A DNA stretch of 64,000 nt from Rothia mucilaginosa ATCC 25296 (GTDB lineage Bacteria > Actinomycetota > Actinomycetes > Actinomycetales > Micrococcaceae): contig NZ_ACVO01000015.1 of assembly GCF_000175615.1 (NCBI RefSeq), forward strand, positions 372,001 through 436,000. Direction: 5' to 3'. Positions 1-8,221 of the stretch are shown one piece after another. Numbering within the stretch: position 1 is the stretch's first letter; every line of letters begins with the position of its first letter. The notes under the pieces are model-generated. The model was given only the letters and a program-made list of their open reading frames with translations, was not told the origin of the DNA and made no database searches. The position numbers and the translations under genes are program-made.

Positions 1-244
1 TCGCCGCTCCACCCCCGAGGTGTTCGAGGTGCTCGCCTCGGCGCTGAAGCAGACCGAAGACGGCGCGGTGCGCCTCGACGACATTGAGGTGGACTTTGAT
101 GTGCGATTCCCCGAGGATGAGCAGGGCGTCAAGGCGCAGAAGATGGTGGACCGTCTGATTCAGCTCAGTGAGCAGAAGGACTGCACTGTTTCTCGTACCG
201 TGGAGCACCCCACGAACGTTTCGTTCCACAACCTGGCTGACTAA
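1..244 (+). CDS. OsmC-family peroxiredoxin-like protein, 3' end only
   Basis: The frame is open from base 2 and stops with TAA at 242-244, so about 80 C-terminal residues are visible and the start lies outside the window. The tail reads as an OsmC/Ohr-type fold end: an acidic strand (IEVDFDVRF), a helix ending in QKDCTVSRTV and a last strand NVSF. The Cys sits where OsmC proteins carry their second redox cysteine. Members reduce organic hydroperoxides or lipoyl-type thiols in the cytosol. Because the first cysteine is not visible, catalytic competence cannot be judged. A strong terminator follows. Confidence 0.55.
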   Translation, partial: RRSTPEVFEVLASALKQTEDGAVRLDDIEVDFDVRFPEDEQGVKAQKMVDRLIQLSEQKDCTVSRTVEHPTNVSFHNLAD

Positions 245-309
245 AGCCGGGTGAGCTAAAAGCCTGGCGAAGTAGATAAGCCAGAGGAACCCAGTAAACA
301 GGATTTGAA

Positions 310-352
310 CCCTCCCGTACCGCTTGTAATGAGATGGTATGGGAGGGTTTTT
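310..352 (+). terminator. Intrinsic terminator after the OsmC-like gene
   Basis: A 12-bp stem (310-321 with 336-347, one G-T wobble) is followed directly by a T5 run. It ends the OsmC-like transcript. The rest of the 328-bp gap to the permease holds its promoter region. Confidence 0.85.
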
Positions 353-401
353 CTGTGTTTTTGTGGTTTTGGGTGGAAAAGAGCCTAAAAAGCGAGTAGG
401 A

Positions 402-437
402 TTGACCCTCAGATTAGGAAAACTTACGGTACGTAAG
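402..437 (+). promoter_or_regulatory. Candidate lysP promoter with an overlapping palindrome
   Basis: TTGACC at 402-407 is followed after 17 nt by TACGGT (425-430). The -10 lies inside a perfect inverted repeat CTTACG-GTA-CGTAAG (423-437). A palindrome over a -10 box is typical of a repressor operator, but no regulator is identified. The predicted leader would be about 135 nt. Confidence 0.4.
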
Positions 438-572
438 AAATCCTTATGATTGAAGAATTTCTTGACCCAGGCACAAACCTTCGGCGGCACCACCCGCAGC
501 AAGACTAGACTGGACACCAGACTAGAGCGCTAGCAAACGCACGAAGCAATAGCCTCAGAAAGAAGACCTGAC

Positions 573-2066
573 ATGGCACAGCCTACAGAGACTTCCGGCG
601 CTGCATCGGAAGCCACCCCCGCAGAGGGTGAACTGAAGCGAGGCCTCTCCGCCCGCCACATGCAGATGATTGCAATCGGCGGCGCAATCGGCACCGGCCT
701 CTTCGTCGCCTCCGGTAAGACCATCTCCACCGCAGGCCCCGGCGGCGCAATCCTCGCCTACGCCCTCATCGGCATCATGGTGCTCTTCCTCATGCAGTCC
801 CTCGGCGAGATGGCTGCGCACCTGCCCGTCCCCGGCGCATTCCAGACCTACGCGGCACGCTACGTGTCCCCGTCCTTCGGCTTCGCCATGGGTTGGAACT
901 ACTGGTTCAACTGGGCGATTACCGTCGCCGCCGAGCTCGTCGCCGTCGGCGAGGTGATGAGGTACTGGTTCCCGGACATCCCATCCTGGGTGTGGGCGGC
1001 AGGATTCCTCGTGCTGCTGACCGGCATCAACGCCCTCTCGGCACGCTCCTACGGTGAAAGCGAATTCTGGCTCGCCACCATCAAGGTCGTTACGGTGGTC
1101 GTCTTCCTCATCGCGGGTATCGCCATGATCTTCGGCATCCTGGGTGGTAGCTCCCCGGGCGTCTCCAACTGGACCGTCGGTGAGGCACCCTTCGTCGGCG
1201 GCGCACCCGCCGTACTCGCCATCTTCATGGTGGCAGGCTTCTCCTTCCAGGGCACCGAAATGATTGGTGTGGCTGCCGGCGAATCTGAGAACCCCCGCCG
1301 CGACGTGCCCCGCGCACTGACCAGCGTGTTCTGGCGCATCATGCTCTTCTACATCGGTGCGATGGTCGTCATCGGCTTCCTGATTCCTTACTCCGACCCG
1401 AACCTGCTCACCGCAGCGGACGGCAACATCAACATCTCCCCGTTCACCCTCATCTTCGAGCGTGCGGGCATTGCCTTCGCGGCAGCCATCATGAACGCCG
1501 TGATCCTCTCCGCAGTGCTCTCTGCAGGTAACTCGGGCCTGTACGTTTCGGCTCGTATGCTTTTCGCGCTCGCCCAGGAGGGTAAGGCACCGAAGATGTT
1601 CACCCGCATCAACTCCGGCGGCGTGCCCATGAACGCGCTGCTGGCTACCGCAGCTATCGGCGCGGTCGGCTTCATCGCCGCACTGCTCTCGCCCGATGGT
1701 GCGTACCTGTGGCTGGTGAACGTGTCCGGTCTGGCTGGCTTCATCACCTGGGTGGGTATCGCCGTGGCTCACTACCGTTTCCGCCGCGCGTACCTGAAGC
1801 AGGGCAATAGCCTGAAGGACCTGCCTTACGTGGCGCCGTTCTTCCCCGCGGGCCCGATTATCGCCTTCCTCATGTGCCTGGTCGTTATTGGCGGCCAGAA
1901 CTACGAGGCGTTCCTGAGCGGCGACTGGGCTGGCGTGCTCAGCTCCTACATTGGTCTGCCCGTGATTATCGCGGTCTGGCTGGTGCACCGCGTGGTCACT
2001 CGTGACCGCCTGATTCCGCTGGAGCAGATTGATGTGAGCGGCATCGAGGTTAAGGCTTCGAAGTAA
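573..2066 (+). CDS. lysP: Lysine-specific permease LysP (APC superfamily)
   Basis: This is a 497-residue integral membrane amino acid:proton symporter of the AAT family. The N-terminal segment HMQMIAIGGAIGTGLFVASG is the conserved APC first-helix motif. Further stretches closely follow enterobacterial LysP: GWNYWFNWA, GFSFQGTEMIG, IPRAL-type and VILSAVLSAGNSG, about 12 hydrophobic helices in all. The start has an AGAAAGAAGA purine tract 5' of the ATG. The gene is monocistronic between two terminators. Substrate assignment to lysine rests on overall resemblance to E. coli LysP; a histidine or other basic amino acid permease remains possible. Several dap genes for lysine synthesis lie in the same window but are not linked to it. 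Confidence 0.85.
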   Translation: MAQPTETSGAASEATPAEGELKRGLSARHMQMIAIGGAIGTGLFVASGKTISTAGPGGAILAYALIGIMVLFLMQSLGEMAAHLPVPGAFQTYAARYVSPSFGFAMGWNYWFNWAITVAAELVAVGEVMRYWFPDIPSWVWAAGFLVLLTGINALSARSYGESEFWLATIKVVTVVVFLIAGIAMIFGILGGSSPGVSNWTVGEAPFVGGAPAVLAIFMVAGFSFQGTEMIGVAAGESENPRRDVPRALTSVFWRIMLFYIGAMVVIGFLIPYSDPNLLTAADGNINISPFTLIFERAGIAFAAAIMNAVILSAVLSAGNSGLYVSARMLFALAQEGKAPKMFTRINSGGVPMNALLATAAIGAVGFIAALLSPDGAYLWLVNVSGLAGFITWVGIAVAHYRFRRAYLKQGNSLKDLPYVAPFFPAGPIIAFLMCLVVIGGQNYEAFLSGDWAGVLSSYIGLPVIIAVWLVHRVVTRDRLIPLEQIDVSGIEVKASK

Positions 2067-2121
2067 CGCGAACGCCAGCTGATAACGCCTGCGTCAGCTG
2101 ATTGAATGAACTGATACGTGA

Positions 2122-2165
2122 AGAGCCGCCGGTTCCCCTGATTGAGGGGAGCCGGCGGCTCTTTG
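2122..2165 (+). terminator. Bidirectional terminator between lysP and the surface protein gene
   Basis: AGAGCCGCCGG and CCGGCGGCTCT form a long GC stem with an inner TCCCCT/AGGGGA extension and T/A flanks on both sides. It lies between convergent genes and probably serves both. Confidence 0.85.
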
Positions 2166-2217
2166 CTATGCGCGGTTTACACCGGGCGGGTGGGCTAGAC
2201 TGTGCGCCCTGCAGCTC

Positions 2218-4011
2218 TTAGGAATGGCGGCGCGAACGCAGAACGCTCAAGCCAAGACCCGCACAGATCGCGGCAACGCCAATGCCAACAATCACGCCAA
2301 CACTGGATGCGCCGGTGTTCGCCAGGGTAGCCTTCTTGGGGCTGCTCTCCTTAGCGAGGCTGTCCTTTGCCAGGCCGTCCTTTGACAGGGTGTCCTTAGC
2401 CGAGCGGGCGGCGGTCACCGGAGCCTCCTGAGAGGGCTTGCTCTGAGCTGGCTTGCTCTTGGGATGCGCTACGGTTGCGTCCTCCAGCTTGTCAGCGTTG
2501 GGGGTCTTATCGGCAACCGGTGCTTCCGGCAGTGCAGGAACCGTCGGCGCGTCGGTCGGGTTCACGCCCACGGTTGCTTCCGGCAGAGCGGGAACCGTGG
2601 GTGCGTCGGTCGGGTTCACGCCTACGGTTGCCTCGGGCAGGGGTGCTACGGTCGGTGCGTCAGTGGGGTTCACGCCAATGGTTGCCTCGGGCAGGGGTGC
2701 TACGGTCGGTGCGTCAGTGGGGTTCACGCCAATGGTTGCCTCGGGCAGGGGAGCCACGGTGGGAGCATCGGTCGGGTTTACACCCACGGTTGCCTCGGGC
2801 AGGGGTGCTACGGTCGGTGCGTCAGTGGGGTTCACGCCGACTGTTGCTTCCGGCAAGGGTGCTACGGTCGGTGCGTCAGTGGGGTTCACGCCGACTGTTG
2901 CTTCCGGCAAGGGTGCTACGGTCGGTGCGTCAGTGGGGTTCACACCTACGGTTGCTTCCGGCAGGGGTGCTACGGTGGGTGCGTCGGTGGGGTTTACGCC
3001 AATGGTTGCCTCGGGCAGGGGCGCTACGGTGGGTGCGTCGGTCGGGTTCACACCAATGGTTGCCTCAGGCAGGGGCGCTACGGTCGGTGCGTCGGTCGGG
3101 TTCACACCGATAGTTGCCTCAGGCAGAGGAGCCACCGTCGGAGCATAGGTCGGAACCGCAGAAACCACGGGCTCCTGCGCGAAAAGCTCAAGAGGCTTCT
3201 GAGCATCAAACGAACCGTACTCAGCACCCTCAACTCCGGCAGCCATGGTGCCCGCAATGTACTTGTGAGAGGTATTCAGCGTCGCCGCAACATCCGCCGG
3301 GACCTTCACCTCCGTCTCAAAAGCACCGTTGTGAATCTGCGAAGCAGGTACGGTCACCTCAGCCACGAAACGCATACCCTGCTGAGGAAAACGGCCGGGA
3401 ACCCACACATTCGTATCAGACACCACCACGCGCACACCGTGCGGGGTCGCCTCACCGGTGTAGCCGGTACCGCGCACCTTCAACACAGTCTCACCCTTGG
3501 TGTTCAGACGCGGCGAATCCACGTGCAGAACCGGTGCGGCGCTATCCTTCACAACGTCCATGCGCAGAACCTGACCGCCACCGTAACCATCAACGATGAT
3601 ATTAGCGACGAAGCTGTAGTTCTTCGCCGGGTCAATCAGGCTACCGGGAACGTAATGGGTCGCAGTCGCCGTGCCATCCTTGAACGGGCCCTCAACGCGC
3701 ACCGTCTGAATCGGGTTCAGAAACGGGAAACCCCTATGGTTTGCCTCGTGCAATGCCGGGGCAAAAGCGGTAGTTTTCGCGGGCAGTTTCGACGCCTTGA
3801 ACGTAATCTTGTTCAGACGCAGGGCAGTCTTCAGCTGACGGGTATTGGTCTCAACCTTGTAGTTGTAGACCGTAATAACCGGCGGGTTATCCGGATTCGG
3901 GGTATTAGCCGCTGCAACAGAAGGCAGAGCGCCCAGGCTCAAGGATGCGGCAAGAAGAACAGAAGCGCCGGCGCTACCGTAGCGGCGGGCGTGGGAAGAG
4001 TTAGCCATCAT
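2218..4011 (-). CDS. Repeat-rich cell-wall-anchored surface protein (LAxTG sorting signal)
   Basis: This is a secreted protein of 597 residues of unknown function. The chosen ATG at 4011 (a second at 4008) is preceded by AGAAGGAAG; an upstream in-frame extension to 4095 lacks a ribosome site. Residues 1-35 are a signal peptide ending near SVAAAN. Residues about 36-280 form a globular region without a recognised domain. Residues about 288-503 are 12 copies of an 18-residue Pro/Val/Ala-rich unit (TDAPTVAPLPEATVGVNP). After a Lys/Ser-rich linker comes LANTG (about 563-567), a hydrophobic helix and RSRRHS. LAxTG is the class E sortase motif of Actinobacteria, so the protein should be covalently linked to peptidoglycan with the repeats as a stalk. 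No sortase gene is in the window. Confidence 0.8.
   Translation of the reverse strand: MMANSSHARRYGSAGASVLLAASLSLGALPSVAAANTPNPDNPPVITVYNYKVETNTRQLKTALRLNKITFKASKLPAKTTAFAPALHEANHRGFPFLNPIQTVRVEGPFKDGTATATHYVPGSLIDPAKNYSFVANIIVDGYGGGQVLRMDVVKDSAAPVLHVDSPRLNTKGETVLKVRGTGYTGEATPHGVRVVVSDTNVWVPGRFPQQGMRFVAEVTVPASQIHNGAFETEVKVPADVAATLNTSHKYIAGTMAAGVEGAEYGSFDAQKPLELFAQEPVVSAVPTYAPTVAPLPEATIGVNPTDAPTVAPLPEATIGVNPTDAPTVAPLPEATIGVNPTDAPTVAPLPEATVGVNPTDAPTVAPLPEATVGVNPTDAPTVAPLPEATVGVNPTDAPTVAPLPEATVGVNPTDAPTVAPLPEATIGVNPTDAPTVAPLPEATIGVNPTDAPTVAPLPEATVGVNPTDAPTVPALPEATVGVNPTDAPTVPALPEAPVADKTPNADKLEDATVAHPKSKPAQSKPSQEAPVTAARSAKDTLSKDGLAKDSLAKESSPKKATLANTGASSVGVIVGIGVAAICAGLGLSVLRSRRHS
2505..3150 (-). 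repeat. 54-bp tandem repeat array inside the surface protein gene (12 units)
   Basis: Twelve head-to-tail units of 54 bp encode the 18-residue stalk. Adjacent units differ mainly by Ile/Val at one position, and the last two units (at the 2505 end) have PALPEA instead of APLPEA. Runs of nearly identical DNA make the copy number prone to slippage or unequal recombination. Confidence 0.95.
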
Positions 4012-4251
4012 GAACTTCCTTCTACATGGGTGATTGAGTGATCCGCACTCTTCCTGTATCGCGCCAAGTCGAGTGCGTATACGGTACCGCGACATCGCGG
4101 TTAATTACACCGTAACACGCACCTAAACGCATGAACCGGATATAAGATAACTCGCCGAAATATTACGTAAAACCAATGCCTACAGGACGCACAAATAGGG
4201 GGGATGAATAAGACAAACACACACAGCGTCGGCTGGAGGATACGGAAATGC

Positions 4252-4263
4252 TAGGGTAGAAAG
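4252..4263 (+). promoter_or_regulatory. Leaderless-type -10 box before the NUDIX gene
   Basis: TAGGGT (4252-4257) lies 6 nt before the ATG at 4264, and no Shine-Dalgarno sequence is present. Transcription would begin at or next to the start codon. Confidence 0.5.
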
Positions 4264-4803
4264 ATGCCCACGCAGAAGAACCCACAGAACCGAGTAGAAG
4301 CAGCCCCGCCCGCCGAACCCAACGCTACTGAGTACAGCGCTACTGAGCACAGCGCCATCGACAGCACGCACCGCGTCGTGAACGTGTGTGCTGTAGCAAT
4401 CCGCAACCGGGACGGGCTCGTACTCACCGTGCGCAAACAAGGAAGCGACGGGTTCATGATGCCCGGCGGCAAACCCGAACCGGGGGAGACCCCGCTACAG
4501 ACCGCCTGCCGCGAAGTGAACGAAGAAATCGGGCTCACCCCCGACCCCACCCGGATGCACCATCGCGGACTCCTGGAAGCGGCGGCACTGAACGAGGCAG
4601 GCTTTACGGTACGCGCCGAAACCTACGAATACGCACCCACCGACGAACAACACGAGCTATTGGCTTCTCTGGTGCCGCAGGCAGAAATCGCTGAGCTGCG
4701 CTGGGTCAACCCCGCCATGAGCAGCCCCTTCGATTCTGCATCGCAGGCACCGCTGAATACCGAGCAGATTTTCCCGCTGCTGGCACGCACCCCGCTACCG
4801 TAA
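4264..4803 (+). CDS. NUDIX hydrolase
   Basis: A 179-residue cytosolic NUDIX protein. The signature GX5EX7REUXEEXGU is complete: GGKPEPGE followed by REVNEEIGL (residues about 75-97), giving the acidic residues that bind the metal-pyrophosphate. Members hydrolyse nucleoside diphosphates linked to another group; the substrate is not deducible. The first 35 residues are Ala/Thr/Glu-rich, look disordered and include a duplicated ATEYSATEHSA stretch. The start is supported by a -10 box 6 nt upstream, implying a leaderless mRNA. It is followed by a separate gene with its own ribosome site. Confidence 0.85.
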   Translation: MPTQKNPQNRVEAAPPAEPNATEYSATEHSAIDSTHRVVNVCAVAIRNRDGLVLTVRKQGSDGFMMPGGKPEPGETPLQTACREVNEEIGLTPDPTRMHHRGLLEAAALNEAGFTVRAETYEYAPTDEQHELLASLVPQAEIAELRWVNPAMSSPFDSASQAPLNTEQIFPLLARTPLP

Positions 4804-4952
4804 CCACCACCCCTGACGCGCCCCTGAACCGGCTGGCGGCACACATGAGGTACACAGGTGCATCCGGTACCCTCAACACAGCAACATCTATCGCGGGTAG
4901 AACGCATAGAGGCGCTCCACCCCGGAAACCCCCATACACCCCAAGGAGAACC

Positions 4953-5540
4953 ATGAAGAAGACTGACTACAACCTCGCCGTCTACTGCGGGGCACGCTCC
5001 GGCAATGACCCGCTCTTCACCACCCGCGCCCAGGAGCTCGGCACCCTCTGCGCCCAGAACAATATTGGCGTGGTGTACGGTGGTGGCCGCACCGGCCTCA
5101 TGGGCACCGTTGCGGGCGCAACCTTGGACGCCGGCGGCGTGGTTTACGGCGTGGTGACCCACAAGCTGGTTGGCCTGGAGGGCGTGTACCCCGGCCAGAC
5201 CACCCTCGACATTGTGGACACCATGCACCAGCGCAAAATCGCCATGATCGACAAGGCTGACGCGTTCGTCGCCATGCCCGGCGGCCCCGGCACCCTCGAA
5301 GAGTTCTTTGAAGTTTTCAGCTGGCAGTTCCTCGATATTCACTCCAAGCCGGTCGCCCTGTTGAACGTCAACGGCTACTGGGACAAGCTCATCGACGCCA
5401 TGCACTACATGGCGTCCACCGGCCTGCTCAACGAACGCTACCTGGACGAGCTCATCATCGTCACCACCCCCGAAGAGCTGCTGGAGGCGCTTGCCAAGGA
5501 CCTGGAGCGCCGCGCCGCCGAAAAGAACACTGCTGAATAA
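4953..5540 (+). CDS. LOG-family (TIGR00730) phosphoribohydrolase-like protein
   Basis: A 195-residue Rossmann-fold protein with the LOG hallmarks: VYGGGRTGLMG near residue 40 and MPGGPGTLEEFFE near residue 107. These bind the ribose-phosphate and supply the catalytic Arg/Glu. Family members release free nucleobases from nucleoside 5'-monophosphates (in plants, active cytokinin) or act on related substrates. The ATG at 4953 is chosen because AAGGAG lies 5 nt upstream; the longer frame starting at 4845 has none. It is followed after 42 nt by pcp in the same direction, so the two may be cotranscribed. The physiological substrate in this organism is unknown. Confidence 0.85.
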   Translation: MKKTDYNLAVYCGARSGNDPLFTTRAQELGTLCAQNNIGVVYGGGRTGLMGTVAGATLDAGGVVYGVVTHKLVGLEGVYPGQTTLDIVDTMHQRKIAMIDKADAFVAMPGGPGTLEEFFEVFSWQFLDIHSKPVALLNVNGYWDKLIDAMHYMASTGLLNERYLDELIIVTTPEELLEALAKDLERRAAEKNTAE

Positions 5541-5582
5541 AACCAACACTGCATAAAACTAACGCAGAAAACGAGATCGACT

Positions 5583-6287
5583 ATGGCAACCACCCCCAAC
5601 CAGGCACGCACCCTGCTGCTGACCTTCTTCGGCCCGTTTCCCGGCGTGCCCGTGAACCCCACCGTGGCGCTCGCCGAAGGCGCTCAGCGTCTGCTGACCC
5701 GGATGCGCCCGGATTTGAACGTCATCACCCGGGAGCTGCCCGTCAGCTACGACGGTTCCAGCACCGCCCTGCGCGCTGCCCTGCAGGATGTGCAGCCCGA
5801 CGCGCTCATCAGCCTGGGCGTGGCGGTTGGCCGCGACGTGGTCAGCCTCGAACAGGTCGCTATCAACCTGGACTCCGCCGGTATTGAAGATAACGACGGC
5901 GACCAGCGCTGCGATGAGCCGATCGCTCCGGGCGGTCAGGAGGCGTACTTCTCCTCCCTGCCGGTGCGCGCCAGCTTTGAGCGTCTGCGTGCGGCGGGGG
6001 AGCCGGTCGAGATTTCGTACACCGCCGGAACCTACGTGTGCAACCACGTGTTCTACGAGGGCCAGCGCATCAGCCGTGAACTGGGGCTGAGCATCCCCGC
6101 CGGGTTCGTGCACGTGCCCGCAACCCATGCTGACGGTGAAGAAACCACCGAAGACACCGGCATGACTGCTCACCGTGACGCCGGTGGCGTGGTGCGTGAC
6201 GAGCAGGGCATCCCGCAGCTGCCCGAATCCACCGTGGTGCGCATTATCGCTGAGGTCGCCTCCGACACCCTGCCCGCAGTGAACTAG
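5583..6287 (+). CDS. pcp: Pyrrolidone-carboxylate peptidase (peptidase C15)
   Basis: A 234-residue cytosolic cysteine peptidase that removes N-terminal pyroglutamate from peptides. The C15 fingerprints are visible: FFGPFPGVPVNPT near the N-terminus (substrate loop), SLGVAVGRDVVSLEQVAIN with the catalytic Glu, GTYVCNHVFY with the catalytic Cys, and GFVHVPA with the catalytic His. The residue order E-C-H is intact. Length is close to the usual 210-220 plus a short insert near ETTEDTG. It lies just after the LOG-family gene and ends in a strong terminator shared with convergent pgi. Confidence 0.9.
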   Translation: MATTPNQARTLLLTFFGPFPGVPVNPTVALAEGAQRLLTRMRPDLNVITRELPVSYDGSSTALRAALQDVQPDALISLGVAVGRDVVSLEQVAINLDSAGIEDNDGDQRCDEPIAPGGQEAYFSSLPVRASFERLRAAGEPVEISYTAGTYVCNHVFYEGQRISRELGLSIPAGFVHVPATHADGEETTEDTGMTAHRDAGGVVRDEQGIPQLPESTVVRIIAEVASDTLPAVN

Positions 6288-6318
6288 TAGCACGGTATAG
6301 AGCTAAAACCCGCATAGC

Positions 6319-6364
6319 AAAACCGCCGGATAGCCTCCCTAACTGGGAGCCTATCCGGCGGTTT
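6319..6364 (+). terminator. Bidirectional terminator between pcp and pgi
   Basis: AAACCGCCGGATAG pairs with CTATCCGGCGGTTT, with an inner CTCCC/GGGAG stem. It has A-rich and T-rich flanks and lies between convergent genes. Confidence 0.9.
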
Positions 6365-6415
6365 GTGCATCCTATACCCGCAGGCCATAAAACCCTCGGG
6401 GCTATGTTTGAGCTA

Positions 6416-8092
6416 CTACTTGGTGCGGTTCTTCAGGTAGTAGTCAATCAGCGAAGCGGTCGAAGAATCCTGACGAGCCAGAACCTCGCGGTCACCCTCA
6501 ATAGCGGGAACCAGGTCCAGCGCCAGCTTCTTACCGAGCTCAACGCCCCACTGGTCGAAGGAGTCAATACCCCAAACAACACCCTGAACGAAGGTGATGT
6601 GCTCGTACAGGGCAATCAGGGAGCCCAGAACGCGCGGGGTCAGGCGCGGCGCCATGATGGAGGTGGAGGGGCGGTTGCCGCTGAAGATACGTGCGTTGAC
6701 CACGTGCTCTGCGGTGCCCTCTGCACGAACCTCTTCCTCGGTCTTGCCGAAGGCGAGAGCCTGAGACTGCGCGAAGAAGTTAGCCAGGAACAGCTCGTGA
6801 ACATCCTGCTCGCCGTCCTTGGTCGGGTGGACCGGGTTAGCGAATGCCAGGAAGTCCGCGGGAATCAGGCGGGTACCCTGGTGGATCAGCTGGTAGAAAG
6901 CGTGCTGGCCGTTGGTGCCGGGCTCGCCCCAGAACACTTCACCGGTTGCGTAGTTGACGAAGGAGCCGTCCGCGCGAACGGACTTGCCGTTGGACTCCAT
7001 GGTCAGCTGCTGCAGGTATGCGGGGAAGCGGTGCAGGTACTGGTCGTAGGGCAGAACCGCGTGGGTTTCAGCACCCAGGAAGTTTACGTTCCAGATGTTC
7101 AGCAGACCCATGAGAACGGGTACGTTCTGAGCCAGGGGAGCGGTGCGGAAGTGCTCATCCATTGCGTGGAAGCCAGCGAGGAAGTCAGCGAAAACCTTCG
7201 GGCCGAAAACGATAGCCAGGGAGGTACCGATTGCGGAGTCTACAGAGTAGCGGCCGCCAACCCAGTCCCAGAAGCCGAAAGCGTTCTCGGGGTCAATGCC
7301 GAATGCTGCGACCTTATCCAGTGCGGTGGAGACAGCCACGAAGTGCTTAGCCACAGCCTCGGATGCTTCCTTACCTTCCAGAGCGCCAGCCTCAGCCAGT
7401 GCGGACAGCAGCCACTCGCGTGCCACGCGCGCGTTGGTCAGGGTTTCGAGGGTACCGAAAGTCTTGGACGCGACGATGAACAGGGTGGTCTCGGGGTCCA
7501 GGCCGGAGACCTTCTCAGCCACGTCGGTCGGGTCAATGTTGGAGATGAAGCGTGCGGTGATGCCTGCATCAGCGTAGGGCTTGAGAGCCTCGTACACCAT
7601 GACCGGGCCCAGGTCGGAGCCACCGATACCGATGTTCACAACGGTCTCGATGCGCTTGCCGGTGATGCCGGTCCACTCGCCGTTGCGCACGCGCTCAGCG
7701 AATGCGTAGATCTTCTTCAGCACGGCGTGAACGTCTGCGTCTACGTCCTGGCCGTCAACGGTCAGTGCCGGGGTATAACCCTCGGGGCGGCGCAGCGCGG
7801 TGTGCAGTACGGCGCGGTCCTCGGTGACGTTAATGTGCTCGCCAGAGAACATTGCCTCGCGAGCCTGCTCCAGCTTGACCTCTTCAGCGAGCTTGACCAG
7901 CAGCTCAAGGGTTTCGGAGGTAATCAGGTTCTTGGACAGGTCGACGTGCAGTTCGTCGGCGGTGAAGCTGAGCTTCTGCGCGCGTTCCGGGTCAGCGGCA
8001 AACCATTCGCGCAGGTTCGGAGTGAGGGACTTGTGATGAGCGGACAGAGCGGACCACGCGGAGGTGGTCGTAGGGTCAATAGAAGTAGTCAT
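6416..8092 (-). CDS. pgi: Glucose-6-phosphate isomerase
   Basis: A 558-residue glycolytic enzyme interconverting glucose 6-phosphate and fructose 6-phosphate. Clear family blocks include [13 protein letters not shown] (sugar-phosphate loop), [22 protein letters not shown], the [13 protein letters not shown] block with the catalytic Glu, and [16 protein letters not shown] with the catalytic His. Length matches the E. coli type (about 550). The ATG at 8092 has only a weak GGAAA 5' of it. The gene is divergent from nudC across 129 bp and stands alone. The opposite strand of this gene is open for a long distance, an artefact of GC-rich codon usage. Confidence 0.95.
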   Translation of the reverse strand: MTTSIDPTTTSAWSALSAHHKSLTPNLREWFAADPERAQKLSFTADELHVDLSKNLITSETLELLVKLAEEVKLEQAREAMFSGEHINVTEDRAVLHTALRRPEGYTPALTVDGQDVDADVHAVLKKIYAFAERVRNGEWTGITGKRIETVVNIGIGGSDLGPVMVYEALKPYADAGITARFISNIDPTDVAEKVSGLDPETTLFIVASKTFGTLETLTNARVAREWLLSALAEAGALEGKEASEAVAKHFVAVSTALDKVAAFGIDPENAFGFWDWVGGRYSVDSAIGTSLAIVFGPKVFADFLAGFHAMDEHFRTAPLAQNVPVLMGLLNIWNVNFLGAETHAVLPYDQYLHRFPAYLQQLTMESNGKSVRADGSFVNYATGEVFWGEPGTNGQHAFYQLIHQGTRLIPADFLAFANPVHPTKDGEQDVHELFLANFFAQSQALAFGKTEEEVRAEGTAEHVVNARIFSGNRPSTSIMAPRLTPRVLGSLIALYEHITFVQGVVWGIDSFDQWGVELGKKLALDLVPAIEGDREVLARQDSSTASLIDYYLKNRTK

Positions 8093-8208
8093 GTTTCCAT
8101 TCTCTTATTTTCGGGTGTCTATGTCACCTCTTTCGAGAGTGATATGGGACGATACGGCGAAAAAATCGAAACCTGGCACACTATTGTGGGCCTTGCAACA
8201 TCAAGATG

Positions 8209-8221
8209 TAGAGTAAAACCT
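8209..8221 (+). promoter_or_regulatory. Leaderless-type -10 box of nudC
   Basis: TAGAGT (8209-8214) ends 7 nt before the ATG at 8222. TTGTGG at 8184-8189 is a possible -35 at 19 nt. No ribosome site is seen. Confidence 0.5.

Noticed and set aside
555..1988. 477-residue frame antisense to lysP
   Set aside because: Its composition is His/Glu/Gly-rich and unlike a protein; the sense strand is a clear permease.
2505..3150. CRISPR array
   Set aside because: The 54-bp units are contiguous, without spacers, and encode an in-frame protein repeat; no cas genes occur.
2453..4041. Repetitive plus-strand frames opposite the surface protein
   Set aside because: They mirror the 54-bp repeats; the minus strand has the signal peptide and sorting signal.
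6365..8221. Very long plus-strand open frame running antisense through pgi into nudC
   Set aside because: pgi on the minus strand has all family motifs. The antisense frame is open only because of GC-rich codon bias and has no ribosome site or homology.
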